Of a DNA stretch of 64,000 bases, positions 35,536-46,528 are shown piece after piece. Position 1 is the first letter of the stretch. Every line of letters starts with the position of its first letter. A model generated the notes under the pieces. It was not told where the DNA came from. It searched no databases and saw nothing but the letters and a program-made list of their open reading frames with translations. The stretch comes from Nocardiopsis trehalosi NBRC 14201. Lineage in GTDB: Bacteria > Actinomycetota > Actinomycetes > Streptosporangiales > Streptosporangiaceae. The stretch is taken from assembly GCF_001552555.1 (NCBI RefSeq), contig NZ_BCRK01000003.1, forward strand, positions 1 through 64,000, given 5' to 3'. The translations under genes and the position numbers were made by a program.

Positions 35536-36339
35536 CTACTCGTCGAGCCCGGTGGAGGGGCGGCGGGTGTTCGGCACGATCGGGGTATCGGCGCCCTTGC
35601 GCAGCCCGATGCGGCTGCCCAGCCACACCAGCGGGTCGTACTTGCGGTCGGCCACCCGCTCCTTCAGGGGGATCAGCGCGTTGTCGGTGATCTTGATGTG
35701 CTCGGGGCACACCTCCGTGCAGCACTTGGTGATGTTGCAGTAGCCCAGCCCGAACTCGTCCTGGGCGATCATCCGCCGGTCGGCGGTGTCCTCCGGGTGC
35801 ATCTCCAGCTCGGCGGCGCGCATCAGGAACCGGGGGCCGGAGAAGTGCTCCTTGTTCTCCTCGTGGTCGCGGATCACGTGGCACACGTTGTTGCACAGGA
35901 AGCACTCGATGCACTTGCGGAACTCCTGCGAGCGCTCCACGTCGACCTGCGCCATGCGGAAGTCGCCCGGCGCCGTGGCCGGGTCGGGCGTGAACGAGGG
36001 GATCTCGCGGGCCTTCTGGTAGTTGTACGACACGTCGCACACCAGGTCGCGGATGACCGGGAAGGTGCGCATCGGCGTGACGGTGATGGGCTCCTCGGGT
36101 TCGAACGTGCTCATCCGCGTCATGCAGGACAGCCGCGGCCGCCCGTTGATCTCCATGGAGCACGACCCGCACTTGCCCGCCTTGCAGTTCCACCGCACGG
36201 CCAGGTCGGGCGCCTGCGTGGCCTGCAACCGGTGCAGGATGTCGAGGACGACCTCGCCCTCGTTGACCTCGACCTCGTACTCGGCGAGCGCGCCCTCGCC
36301 GTCGCCGCGCCACACGCGGAACATGCGCTTGGTGGTCAT
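35536..36339 (-). CDS. sdhB: succinate dehydrogenase iron-sulfur subunit (Sdh1 type)
   Basis: 267 residues. [2Fe-2S] ligands CKAGKCGSC with a further SC in LSCMTR; [4Fe-4S] and [3Fe-4S] ligands in CIECFLCNNVC and YCNITKCCTEVCPEH. It passes electrons from the flavoprotein to the membrane quinone site. ATG overlaps the TGA of the flavoprotein gene (ATGA), so translation is coupled. Same gene order (membrane-A-B) as mycobacterial Rv0249c-0247c. Confidence 0.95.
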   Translation of the reverse strand: MTTKRMFRVWRGDGEGALAEYEVEVNEGEVVLDILHRLQATQAPDLAVRWNCKAGKCGSCSMEINGRPRLSCMTRMSTFEPEEPITVTPMRTFPVIRDLVCDVSYNYQKAREIPSFTPDPATAPGDFRMAQVDVERSQEFRKCIECFLCNNVCHVIRDHEENKEHFSGPRFLMRAAELEMHPEDTADRRMIAQDEFGLGYCNITKCCTEVCPEHIKITDNALIPLKERVADRKYDPLVWLGSRIGLRKGADTPIVPNTRRPSTGLDE

Positions 36340-38252
36340 TCGTCCGCCTCCTTCGCGGTCTCCGCAGGGGCCGCCGCGGCAGCGGGCAGCTCCTCCTCGG
36401 TCAGGTACTTCGCCAGCTCGCCGCGCTCGAACAGCTCCAGCAGGTCGGGCCGGAGCGGGTCGAGCGGCTGCCGGCGCAGCGCCACCCCGTCGCCGCGCAG
36501 CGACGCCACCAGGTTGATCCGCCGCCACTCCGGCGACATCGACGGGAAGTCGTCGCGGGTGTGCCCGCCGCGCGACTCCTCGCGCTCCAGCGCGGCCCGC
36601 GCGATCGCCTCCGACACCATCAGCATGTTGCGCAGGTCCAGTGCCAGGTGCCAGCCCGGGTTGTAGACCCGGCCGCCCTCGGCGCGCACGCCCGCCACCC
36701 GCTCGCGCAGCTTCTCCAGCGACTCCAGCGCCTGCGCGATCTCCGGCCCGCGCCGGATGATCCCGACCAGGTCGTTCATCGTCTGCTGCAGCTCCTGGTG
36801 CAGCGCGTAGGGGGACTCCCCGGTGTCGCGGCGCAGCGGGGCCGCGGCCTCCTCGGCCGCCGCCGCGACGTCGGCCTCACTCACCCGGGGCCGCTCACCG
36901 CCGAGCCCGTCGAGGTAGGCGGCCGCGCCCAGGCCGCACCGGCGCCCGAACACCAGCAGGTCCGACAGCGAGTTGCCGCCCAGCCGGTTGGACCCGTGCA
37001 TGCCTCCGGCGACCTCGCCCGCCGCGAACAGCCCCGGCACCAGCGCCGCCCCGGTGTCGGCGTCGACCTCGACCCCGCCCATGACGTAGTGGCAGGTCGG
37101 CCCGACCTCCATGGGCTCCGCCGTGATGTCGACGTCCGCCAGCTCCTTGAACTGGTGGTGCATCGACGGCAGCCGCCGCATGATCTCCTCGGCGGGCAGC
37201 CGGGTGGACACGTCGAGGAACACGCCGCCGTGCGGCGACCCGCGCCCCTCCTTCACCTCGTTGTTGATGGCCCGCGCGACCTCGTCGCGGGGCAGCAGCT
37301 CGGGGGGCCGCCGGTGTCCGCCGGGGTCGGTGTACCAGCCGTCGGCCTCGTCCTCGGTCTCGGCGTACTGCGACCGGAACACGTCGGGCACGTAGCGGAA
37401 CATGAACCGCTCGCCCTCGCTGTTGCGCAGCACCCCGCCGTCGCCGCGCACCGACTCGGTGACGAGGATGCCCTTCACCGACGGCGGCCAGACCATCCCC
37501 GTGGGGTGGAACTGGACGAACTCCATGTTGAGCAGGGTCGCCCCGGCGCGCAGCGCCAGCGCGTGGCCGTCGCCGGTGTACTCCCAGGAGTTGGAGGTGA
37601 CCTTGAACGACTTGCCGATGCCGCCGGTGGCGAGGATGACCGCGGGCGCCTCGAACAGCACCGTGTCGCCGGTCTCGCGCACGTAGCCGAACGCCCCGGC
37701 GATCCGCTCGCCGTCCTTGAGCAGCTCGGTCACCGTGGTCTCGGCGAACACCTTCAGCATGGCCTCGGGGTCGCCGAACTCCGCGGCGTCGGCCTGCTGG
37801 AGCTGCACCACCCGCTGCTGGAGGGTGCGGATCAGCTCCAGTCCGGTGCGGTCGCCGACGTGCGCCAGGCGCGGGTACTCGTGCCCGCCGAAGTTGCGCT
37901 GGCTGATCCGGCCGTCCTTGGTCCGGTCGAACAGCGCCCCCCAGTACTCCAGCTCCAGGATGCGCTCGGGGGACTCCTTGGCGTGCAGCTCGGCCATGCG
38001 GGGGTTGTTGAGGAACTTGCCGCCGCGGATGGTGTCGCGGAAGTGCACCCGCCAGTCGTCGCGGGAGTTGACGTTGCCCAGGGCGGCGGCCGCGCCGCCC
38101 TCGGCCATCACCGTGTGGGCCTTGCCGAACAGCGACTTGGAGATGATCGCGGTCCGCTTGCCCTGCTGGCGCGCCTCGACGGCGGCGCGCAGCCCGGCGC
38201 CGCCGGCGCCGATCACCACCACGTCGTAGGTGTGCCGTTGAATCTCGGACAT
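36336..38252 (-). CDS. sdhA: succinate dehydrogenase flavoprotein subunit (Sdh1 type)
   Basis: 638 residues. FAD-binding GAGGAGL (15-21), covalent FAD site His46 in GKAHTVMAEGG, and QFHPTGM and the HGSNRLGGNSLSDLLVFG motif of succinate dehydrogenases/fumarate reductases. Very similar in motif detail to mycobacterial Rv0248c. Oxidises succinate on the cytoplasmic face. Confidence 0.96.
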   Translation of the reverse strand: MSEIQRHTYDVVVIGAGGAGLRAAVEARQQGKRTAIISKSLFGKAHTVMAEGGAAAALGNVNSRDDWRVHFRDTIRGGKFLNNPRMAELHAKESPERILELEYWGALFDRTKDGRISQRNFGGHEYPRLAHVGDRTGLELIRTLQQRVVQLQQADAAEFGDPEAMLKVFAETTVTELLKDGERIAGAFGYVRETGDTVLFEAPAVILATGGIGKSFKVTSNSWEYTGDGHALALRAGATLLNMEFVQFHPTGMVWPPSVKGILVTESVRGDGGVLRNSEGERFMFRYVPDVFRSQYAETEDEADGWYTDPGGHRRPPELLPRDEVARAINNEVKEGRGSPHGGVFLDVSTRLPAEEIMRRLPSMHHQFKELADVDITAEPMEVGPTCHYVMGGVEVDADTGAALVPGLFAAGEVAGGMHGSNRLGGNSLSDLLVFGRRCGLGAAAYLDGLGGERPRVSEADVAAAAEEAAAPLRRDTGESPYALHQELQQTMNDLVGIIRRGPEIAQALESLEKLRERVAGVRAEGGRVYNPGWHLALDLRNMLMVSEAIARAALEREESRGGHTRDDFPSMSPEWRRINLVASLRGDGVALRRQPLDPLRPDLLELFERGELAKYLTEEELPAAAAAPAETAKEADE

Positions 38253-38343
38253 TCGCCTGTCTTTCGCTCGCGCGGTACTCGCGGTGCCGGGCGCCCCGTC
38301 GCGGCGGGCGCGCGGCCGCCGTGGCGTCCGCGTCGGGAGGGGG

Positions 38344-39162
38344 TCAGTTGTAGATGCGCAGGTCGGTGACCGTCCCGCTGGCCACCAGGGCGACGTAGAG
38401 GTCGGTCAGCATGAGGGTGCCGAGGGTGATCCAGGCGAACGTCATGTGCCGGGTGTTGAGCGCGGAGATCCACGTCCACAGGCGGTAGCGCACCGGGTGG
38501 CGGCCGAAGCTGCTCAGCCGCCCGCCGAACGCGTGCCGGCAGGAGTGGCAGCTCAGCGTGTACGCCCACAGCAGCACCACGTTGACGATGAGCACCAGGT
38601 TGCCCACGCCCAGCCCGAAGCCGCCGTCGGCGCCGTGCAGCAGCGCGACCACGGCGTCGTAGGTGTTCACCAGGGAGATCAGCACCGCGATGTAGAAGAA
38701 GTAGCGGTGCAGGTTCTGGCCGATCATCGGGAACCGGGACTCGCCGGTGTAGCGGGCGTGCGGTTCGCGGACGGCGCAGGCGGTGGGGGACTGCCAGATC
38801 GAGCGGTAGTACGCCTTCCGGTAGTAGTAGCAGGTGAACCGGAACAGCAGCAGGAACGGCAGGCTCACCAGCGCGTAGGGCAGGAACCAGGGGAACTCGA
38901 ACGGGAGGGTCCCGAACACCGCCGACCCGGGCGCGCACGACGCCGACAGGCACGGCGAGTAGAACGGCGTCAGGTAGTGGTATTCGGCCACCCAGTAGTG
39001 GTCCTGCTGGAACACCCGCGCGGTGGCGTATATGACGAAGGTGGCCAGCCCCAGGGTGGTCAGCAGGGGGCCGACCCACCAGCGGTCGGTGCGGAACGTG
39101 CGTTGTGCTATTCGGGCGCGCTTCAGGCCGGAGCGTTCCGGCGGGGGCAGCGTCGATGTCAT
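38344..39162 (-). CDS. sdhC: succinate dehydrogenase membrane anchor (Rv0249c-like)
   Basis: 272 residues with about five membrane helices and several His (HRYFFYI, CHSCRH, NTRHMTFAW) that may ligate haem. A cysteine-rich loop (PCLSASCAPG) lies outside. It resembles the single-chain Rv0249c anchor rather than classic SdhC/SdhD pairs. The role follows from motif style and from its place just upstream of sdhA. Confidence 0.88.
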   Translation of the reverse strand: MTSTLPPPERSGLKRARIAQRTFRTDRWWVGPLLTTLGLATFVIYATARVFQQDHYWVAEYHYLTPFYSPCLSASCAPGSAVFGTLPFEFPWFLPYALVSLPFLLLFRFTCYYYRKAYYRSIWQSPTACAVREPHARYTGESRFPMIGQNLHRYFFYIAVLISLVNTYDAVVALLHGADGGFGLGVGNLVLIVNVVLLWAYTLSCHSCRHAFGGRLSSFGRHPVRYRLWTWISALNTRHMTFAWITLGTLMLTDLYVALVASGTVTDLRIYN

Positions 39163-39722
39163 TTCCCGGCGTCTCCATCTCGGGCGGAGACCGGTCCGGT
39201 GGATCGCCTCGGTGCGCGGGGTCGCGCTCCGCCCCGCGTTCCGCCGATTCGCCCGCGCGGGCCGGCCGCGTTCCGCAGTGCACCCGGCCCGCGAGGCGGA
39301 CCGGCTGGATCGTCGCGTGTTTGGCCCCGTGCCGCCGGCGCGGACGGGCCGATCCGCACCGCGCGGAAATGGCGCGGACGGCTCAGGGAAGCCACGTTAG
39401 GCCGGGGCGATCACGATAACAGCAAGAAATTTACGCGAAATGGATGTGAAAAATGCCACTCTCGGGAATGCGCACCGAGCGGTTTATTCCCTTGTGGGGG
39501 AAAAGTGTTTTATGTGCCTAATGTGAATGATGGTGACATTGAGGCGGTTGGGGCTGATGCGTCGCTTTTTCCGAGCGGGAAAGTAAGCCCAGCCTTCATT
39601 TGCGGAATCTATCGGAAACGGCGGCGAATTCGGTCCGACCGCGTTCCGCGCGCCGGGTGATCCGCGTCCCATCCGGGTCCACCGGCCCCCTGGCCCATGT
39701 GCCGGCCCGGCCCCACCGGCCC
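39163..39722 (-). promoter_or_regulatory. 560-bp region upstream of the Sdh1-type operon
   Basis: 39400-39610 is AT-rich compared with the window and holds no supported gene. TAACGT (39399-39394, minus) is the best -10 element for the operon and implies a ~230-nt leader. A TTTCC/GGAAA inverted repeat (near 39570) and an AATGT/ACATT pair (39520-39540) could bind regulators. The region also lies downstream of the LysR gene. Confidence 0.4.
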
Positions 39723-40673
39723 TCACGCCGTCAGCGGCGCGATGACCTCCAGGTCCTCGCCCAGCTCGTCGCGCGTCAGGTGGGTCAGGTAGGTCATCAG
39801 GTGGCGGCGGAACGCCTTGGCGGTGTGCGAGGGGTCGACGTCCTTGCGGTGCGCGAGCGCGATCGTGCGCAGCAGCCGCGGCCGCGCCAGCGGCACCCCC
39901 TGCAGCCCCGGCCGGTTCTTCAGCACCATGCTCGGCACCACCGCGATGCCCAGCCCCGCCTCCACGAACCGCAGCACCGCGTCCATCTCGCCGCCCTCCA
40001 CCGCCAGGTGCGGCTCGAACCCCGCCGCCCGACAGGCGTGCAGCGTCGCCTCGCGCACGTCGTAGCCGCGGCGGAACATCACCAGCGGCCGGTCGCGGAG
40101 TTCGGTGATCCGCATGGACGCCCCGTCGACGGCGGGGGAGGGGGCGCCGGCCGCGCTGACCACCACCAGGTTCTCCCGCAGGATGGGCGTGGTGACGAAC
40201 GCGGGGTCGCTGCTCTGCAGCGGGAGGATGATCAGGGCGAGGTCGAGTTCGCCCTTGCCGAGCGCGCGGATGAGGTCGCGCGACCCGCTCTCCTCCACCT
40301 GCAACTCGATGCCGGGGAACCGGCCGTGGAACCCGGCGAGCGCGTCGGCCAGCAGCCCCGCGCACAGCGAGGGGGTGGCGCCCAGCCGGACCCGGCCCCG
40401 CCGCATCCCCGCCAGCTCCTGCACCTCGCGGCGGGCGGTCTCCAGGTCGGTGAGGATGCGCTGGGCCAGCGGGAGCAGGGCCTCGCCGGCCGGGGTGAGT
40501 GTGATATTTCCCCGGGCGCGGCGGAACAGGGGCGCCCCGAGGTCCTCCTCCAGGGCCCGGATCTGCTTGCTCAGCGACGGCTGTGCGACGCGGGAAAGCT
40601 CGGCTGCGCGGGTGAAATGCCGCGTCTCGGCCACCGCGAGGAAGTAGGCCAGCTGCTGGAACTGCATGCCCAT
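39723..40673 (-). CDS. LysR family regulator
   Basis: 316 residues: N-terminal winged helix (FQQLAYFLAVAETRHFTRAA.. SRVAQPSLSKQI), then a periplasmic-binding-protein-like effector domain. It sits between the two succinate dehydrogenase operons, divergent from sdhCAB, with a T-N11-A palindrome at its own start codon, so it probably regulates itself and sdhCAB. Effector unknown (a dicarboxylate is a reasonable guess). Confidence 0.93.
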   Translation of the reverse strand: MGMQFQQLAYFLAVAETRHFTRAAELSRVAQPSLSKQIRALEEDLGAPLFRRARGNITLTPAGEALLPLAQRILTDLETARREVQELAGMRRGRVRLGATPSLCAGLLADALAGFHGRFPGIELQVEESGSRDLIRALGKGELDLALIILPLQSSDPAFVTTPILRENLVVVSAAGAPSPAVDGASMRITELRDRPLVMFRRGYDVREATLHACRAAGFEPHLAVEGGEMDAVLRFVEAGLGIAVVPSMVLKNRPGLQGVPLARPRLLRTIALAHRKDVDPSHTAKAFRRHLMTYLTHLTRDELGEDLEVIAPLTA

Positions 40674-40738
40674 AGCCTACGGCTATGGTCACCAGCGTTC
40701 CTATGACTTAGACGGCCGCGTTTATCAAGTCCTAAAGT
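40671..40738. promoter_or_regulatory. LysR operator and leaderless sdhC promoter
   Basis: CATAGCC-TAC-GGCTATG (40671-40687) is a perfect dyad containing T-N11-A and overlaps the LysR ATG. TAAAGT (40733-40738) is 8 nt before the sdhC GTG at 40747, so sdhCAB is probably leaderless. Confidence 0.7.
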
Positions 40739-40746
40739 GACAGGTT

Positions 40747-41457
40747 GTGGCGAACAGTACCCTGACCAAGCAGCGATCAGAGGCGTTCAGGTCCTCGGTG
40801 GCCCTCAAGTACGCGATGGCGGCCTCCGGAGCGATCCTCGTTCTGTACCTGATCGTGCACATGTACGGCAACCTGATGATCTTCGGAGGTCAGACGACCT
40901 TCGACACCTACGCACACCATCTGCGCGAGATCGGCGAGCCGATGCTCCCGCACGAGGGCTTCCTGTGGATCGTGCGCGTGGTCCTCCTGGCGGCGGTCCT
41001 CGTGCACGCCTACGCGGCCTTCGTCCTCTGGAACCGCGCGAAGAAGGCCCGTCCCGCCGGGCAGCGCTACCAGGTGAAGAAGAGCGCGCAGACCCCGTCG
41101 CGCCGCTACGCGACCCAGACCATGCGCTGGGGCGGCGTGATCATCATCCTCTTCGTGATCTACCACATCCTCCACCTCACGACCAACGACATCGCCCCGG
41201 GCGGCGCCTCCGACAGCGCCTACCAGCGGGTCGTCAACGGTTTCCAGATCTGGTGGGTGACGCTGAGCTACCTCGTCGCGATGCTGGCCGTCGGCCTGCA
41301 CCTGCGCCACGGCGTGTTCAGCGCGCTGTCCACCCTCGGCGCCAACCGGGCGAGCCGGCAGCGGGCGCTCCGCAACGCCTCGACCGCCATCGCGGCGCTG
41401 ATCACGGTGGGCTTCCTGCTCCCGCCGTTCTCCGTTCTCTTCGGGCTGGTGAGCTAA
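40747..41457 (+). CDS. sdhC: succinate dehydrogenase cytochrome b subunit
   Basis: 236 residues with five membrane helices, the single-chain dihaem cytochrome b of the Bacillus/Wolinella type. Candidate haem His residues are in LIVHMYGN, VLVHAYAA, IYHILHL and LHLRHGVFS. Reduces menaquinone. Starts with GTG; its TAA directly abuts the ATG of sdhA. Confidence 0.93.
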   Translation: MANSTLTKQRSEAFRSSVALKYAMAASGAILVLYLIVHMYGNLMIFGGQTTFDTYAHHLREIGEPMLPHEGFLWIVRVVLLAAVLVHAYAAFVLWNRAKKARPAGQRYQVKKSAQTPSRRYATQTMRWGGVIIILFVIYHILHLTTNDIAPGGASDSAYQRVVNGFQIWWVTLSYLVAMLAVGLHLRHGVFSALSTLGANRASRQRALRNASTAIAALITVGFLLPPFSVLFGLVS

Positions 41458-43394
<1,937 letters not shown>

Positions 43395-43398
<4 letters not shown>

Positions 43399-44141
43399 AC
43401 ATCACCCTGCGCGTTTGGCGCCAGAAGGCCCCCGGCGACGAGGGCCGGATGGTCACCTACCAGGTCGAGGACGTGTCGCCGGACATGTCGTTCCTGGAGA
43501 TGCTGGACGTCCTCAACGAGAAGCTCACGCTGGCCGGCGAGGACCCGGTGGCGTTCGACCACGACTGCCGCGAGGGCATCTGCGGCGCGTGCGGTGTCGT
43601 CATCGACGGCGTCGCGCACGGGCCGGAGCGCACCACCACGTGTCAGCTGCACATGCGCAGCTTCTCCGACGGCGACGTGATCACCGTCGAGCCGTGGCGG
43701 GCCAAGGCGTTCCCGGTCATCAAGGACCTGGTGGTCGACCGGGGCGCGCTGGACCGGATCATCCAGTCCGGCGGGTTCATCAGCGCCCCGACCGGTACCG
43801 CGCCCGACGCCCACGCCATGCCGGTGCCCAAGGCCGACGCCGACCGCGCGTTCGACGCCGCGACCTGCATCGGCTGCGGCGCGTGCGTGGCGGCGTGCCC
43901 GAACGCCTCGGGCATGCTGTTCACCGCCGCCAAGGTCACCCACCTCGGCATGCTCCCGCAGGGGCAGCCGGAGCGGCAGGCCCGCGTGGTGAACATGATC
44001 AACCAGCACGACGAGGAGGACTTCGGCGGTTGCACCAACATCGGTGAGTGCGCGGCGGTCTGCCCGAAGGGCATCCCGCTGGACACCATCTCGCAGCTGA
44101 ACCGCGACCTCCTGGGCGCCCTGGCGAGCGGCAAGGCGTAA
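43395..44141 (+). CDS. sdhB: succinate dehydrogenase iron-sulfur subunit (second complex)
   Basis: 248 residues. Cluster ligands: [10 protein letters not shown] and TTTCQLHM for [2Fe-2S]; [12 protein letters not shown] and [16 protein letters not shown] for the other two. GTG at 43395 overlaps the sdhA stop. Completes the sdhCAB operon, followed by a strong terminator. Confidence 0.95.
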
Positions 44142-44175
44142 CCCGCCCCCCCGTTCCGCCGGTTGCGGATTGGAC

Positions 44176-44228
44176 GGCCGGGCCCTCCACCCCCCTCACC
44201 TTGGGGGAGGGCCCGGCCTTTCCCGTTC
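44176..44228 (+). terminator. sdhCAB terminator
   Basis: 13-bp perfect stem 44176-44188 / 44216-44228, with an inner CCCCC/GGGGG pair and a following TTTCCC. Confidence 0.85.
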
Positions 44229-44269
44229 CCGGGGTCCGCGCGTACACCCGGAACGGGGGTTGGGGATGG

Positions 44270-44758
44270 TCAGGACAGCAGCCGCAGCCACCGCGCGGCC
44301 AGGCTGTCGGGGGCGGGTTCGACCATCGGGGCGAGCGGGGGCATCGGGCCCGGCGGGGCGTCCCACCGCAGGGTGAAGTGGACGCCGTTCCCGGTGGGCA
44401 GGACGCCCCAGGCGTGGGCGAGGGCGTCGACCAGGATCAGGCCCCGGCCGCCCTCGCGGTGGAACGTGGCGGGGCGGGCGGCGATCCGGGTGCCGGGCAG
44501 CGCCGCGCGGTTGGTGACGTCGGCCCGGAGCAGGCCGCGACCGACGTGCAGCGAGATGCCGTAGACGCCGCCGGGGGCGCCGCTGAGCGTGTGCCGGACG
44601 GCGTTGGTGGCGACCTCGCTGACGAGCAGTTCGGCGGTCTCGATCACCTCGGCGGGGACGTCGGTGTTCGGTGTAGCCCGCAGCATGGCGACGGTCCACC
44701 GGCGGGCCCGGCCGACGCTGTCGAGCGTGCCGGGGAAGGGAGCGGTGTAGGCGCTCAT
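44270..44758 (-). CDS. RsbW-like ATP-binding regulatory protein
   Basis: 162 residues from ATG 44758. GHKL/HATPase fold: N box ELLVSEVATNAVRH, and GRGLILVDALAHAWG as G1 block. Such small anti-sigma-like kinases accompany XRE-DUF5753 and DUF397 genes in WhiJ/AbaA-type loci of actinomycetes. It is divergent from the XRE gene here. Confidence 0.9.
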   Translation of the reverse strand: MSAYTAPFPGTLDSVGRARRWTVAMLRATPNTDVPAEVIETAELLVSEVATNAVRHTLSGAPGGVYGISLHVGRGLLRADVTNRAALPGTRIAARPATFHREGGRGLILVDALAHAWGVLPTGNGVHFTLRWDAPPGPMPPLAPMVEPAPDSLAARWLRLLS

Positions 44759-44989
44759 CGGGTCGCCCCCGTCCACAGGACATAACGCCGAATTCGCGCC
44801 GCACGCCGCGAAGCCGTCCGGGGATGCCGCATTTGTGCAGTAGCGTGATGCATGGATTCCTCGCCTGGCCAATCAGGTGTCGGATCAAGGCCCTGTCCGG
44901 CGCGGCGAACGCCGGGCGGGGCCGCTGCCGTTCGGTCGGCAGTGATGCAACACTCCACTACCAGGCTGCAGTTCTCCAGGGATATCTCC

Positions 44990-45033
44990 TTGCTGCGAAC
45001 TTCTGTGGTTCAGTATGGTGATCAGTAATCACC
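44990..45033 (+). promoter_or_regulatory. promoter and operator of the XRE-DUF397 genes
   Basis: -35 TTGCTG (44990-44995), 18-bp spacer, -10 TATGGT (45014-45019). GGTGAT-CAGTA-ATCACC (45017-45033) overlaps the -10 and the expected start, a likely site for the XRE repressor. The remainder of 44759-45056 shows nothing else firm. Confidence 0.6.
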
Positions 45034-45056
45034 TGGTTCTAGGGAGTGATGGAACC

Positions 45057-45861
45057 GTGGTCAAGCATCCTCCCGCCTGGATTCGGTTCGGCGGAGAAGT
45101 GCGACGTGCTCGCCTGCAGACGGGTATGTCGCAGGAACACCTCGCTAAATCGATCCCCCTGAGTCAGAGCATGCTGAGTGGTATCGAGCTTGGCAGAAAA
45201 GGCGCAAAAAGGGACCACGCGGAGGCGATCGACGTCACTCTCAACGCCAAGGGAAAGCTGCTCCGAATCTGGGATTCGCTGAATACGAGCCCTGCTCATC
45301 CCGACTGGTTCCAGGGAGCACTGGCTCTTGAGCGACGGGCGATCGAGATACGCGAGTATCAGATGGTCGTGATGCCGGGCCTGCTGCAAACGGAGGACTA
45401 CGCGCGCGCTCTGATTCGACCGGCGCAGCCGTGGGCGTCGTCTGCCAGGTCGAGGAATTGGTTCGCGCGCGCATGAGTCGGCAGGACCTCCTTGCCGCCC
45501 CTGATCGGCCGCTCAGTTGGTTCGTTATAGACCAGGTCGTCATCGATCGGGTCACAGGCGACACAGCAGTGATGAGAGATCAGTTGGACTTCCTGCTGAA
45601 GCTGGTCGATGAGTACGCCATCCGCTTCCAGATCGTGCCGAACGCCACGGCTCTGCATCCCGGCCTGGCGGGAGCCATCCGGATCATGAGCTTCGATGAC
45701 CGTCCTACGATCGTGTACACGGAGCACGCGCTGGGTGGCGTGCTGTCGGACCAGGACGAAGCGGTACGCCACTGCACGGCGATCTTCTCCGCCCTTCAAT
45801 CCGAAGCGATGTCCCCGGGTACTCTGCCGAGTTCATCCGCGTACGGAAGGAAGCCCTATGA
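45057..45861 (+). pseudogene. XRE-DUF5753 (WhiJ-like) regulator broken by two frameshifts
   Basis: GTG 45057 (GGGAG upstream) opens an XRE helix-turn-helix (SQEHLAKSIPLSQSMLSGIE) and the first part of DUF5753 (PGLLQTEDYARALIR). The frame stops at 45476, but the DUF5753 sequence continues in another frame from ~45440 (QVEELVRARMSRQDLLAA..). It then shifts again within CCCCGGG at 45813-45819, after which the usual family C-terminus SAEFIRVRKEAL ends with TGA at 45859-45861, overlapping the next ATG. Each shift equals one missing base. The full coding length (~268 aa) fits the family, so either the gene is freshly inactivated or the sequence has two indel errors. Confidence 0.75.
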
Positions 45862-46184
45862 ACGCCGGCGGCTTCGCCTGGCACAAGTCCAGTTACAGCA
45901 GTGGCAACGGTGGCAACTGCGTTGAGGTCGGTTGGAGGAAATCGAGCTACAGCGGGGGCGACGCCAATTCCTGCATCGAGGTGGCGGATGTCCTCTGCGC
46001 GTGCGACGCCACCTGGCACAAATCCAGCCACAGCGGCAACCAGGGCGGGGACTGCGTCGAGGTTGCCGAGGGGCGCCGGTCGGTCCTCGTCCGGGATACG
46101 CAGAACCGGGGCCTCGGCCACTTGGGCTTCCCCGCCACCGAGTGGGCATCATTCCTGCGTGAGGTGAAGAACGGGGGCCTGTAA
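45858..46184 (+). CDS. triple-motif DUF397 protein (1)
   Basis: 108 residues. Normal DUF397 proteins (~60 aa) have one WxKSSxSxxxGxxCVEV motif and a C-terminal VxVRDs..PxEWxxFLxxVK part. Here the N-terminal motif occurs three times (Trp8, Trp26, Trp53), followed by one C-terminal part (VLVRDT, EWASFLREVK). Cys21, 39, 47, 49 and 66 are present. ATG overlaps the XRE stop (ATGA), implying translational coupling. DUF397 proteins act with WhiJ-like regulators; function is likely as antagonist or partner. Confidence 0.85.
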   Translation: MNAGGFAWHKSSYSSGNGGNCVEVGWRKSSYSGGDANSCIEVADVLCACDATWHKSSHSGNQGGDCVEVAEGRRSVLVRDTQNRGLGHLGFPATEWASFLREVKNGGL

Positions 46185-46198
46185 GGAGGAGCATCGCA

Positions 46199-46525
46199 AT
46201 GGGCCACGGCCTTCTGACCTGGCGTCAGTCCAGTTTCAGCGGCAACCAGGGGGGCAACTGCGTGGAAGTCGGGTGGCGTAAATCCACCTACAGCGGGGGT
46301 GACACCGGCGCCTGCGTCGAGGTGGCGGATGCCCTCTGCGTGTGTGACTCCTCTTGGCGCAAGTCCAGTCACAGCGGTGCCAGCGGTGGGAACTGCATCG
46401 AGGTCGCCGAAGAGGATCGGTCGGTCCTCGTCCGGGACACGCAGAACCGGGACCTCGGGCATCTCGGCTTCCCCGCCACCGAGTGGGCGTCGTTCCTGCG
46501 TGAGGTGAAGTCCGGCGTCCTGTAG
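46199..46525 (+). CDS. triple-motif DUF397 protein (2)
   Basis: 108 residues, a tandem paralogue of the preceding gene. The three WxxSSxSxxxGxxCVEV motifs again begin at Trp8, Trp26 and Trp53, with Cys21, 39, 47, 49 and 66 and the same C-terminal part. GGAGGA stands upstream of the ATG. Identical length and motif register show recent duplication of an already triplicated form. Confidence 0.85.
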   Translation: MGHGLLTWRQSSFSGNQGGNCVEVGWRKSTYSGGDTGACVEVADALCVCDSSWRKSSHSGASGGNCIEVAEEDRSVLVRDTQNRDLGHLGFPATEWASFLREVKSGVL

Positions 46526-46528
46526 AGG

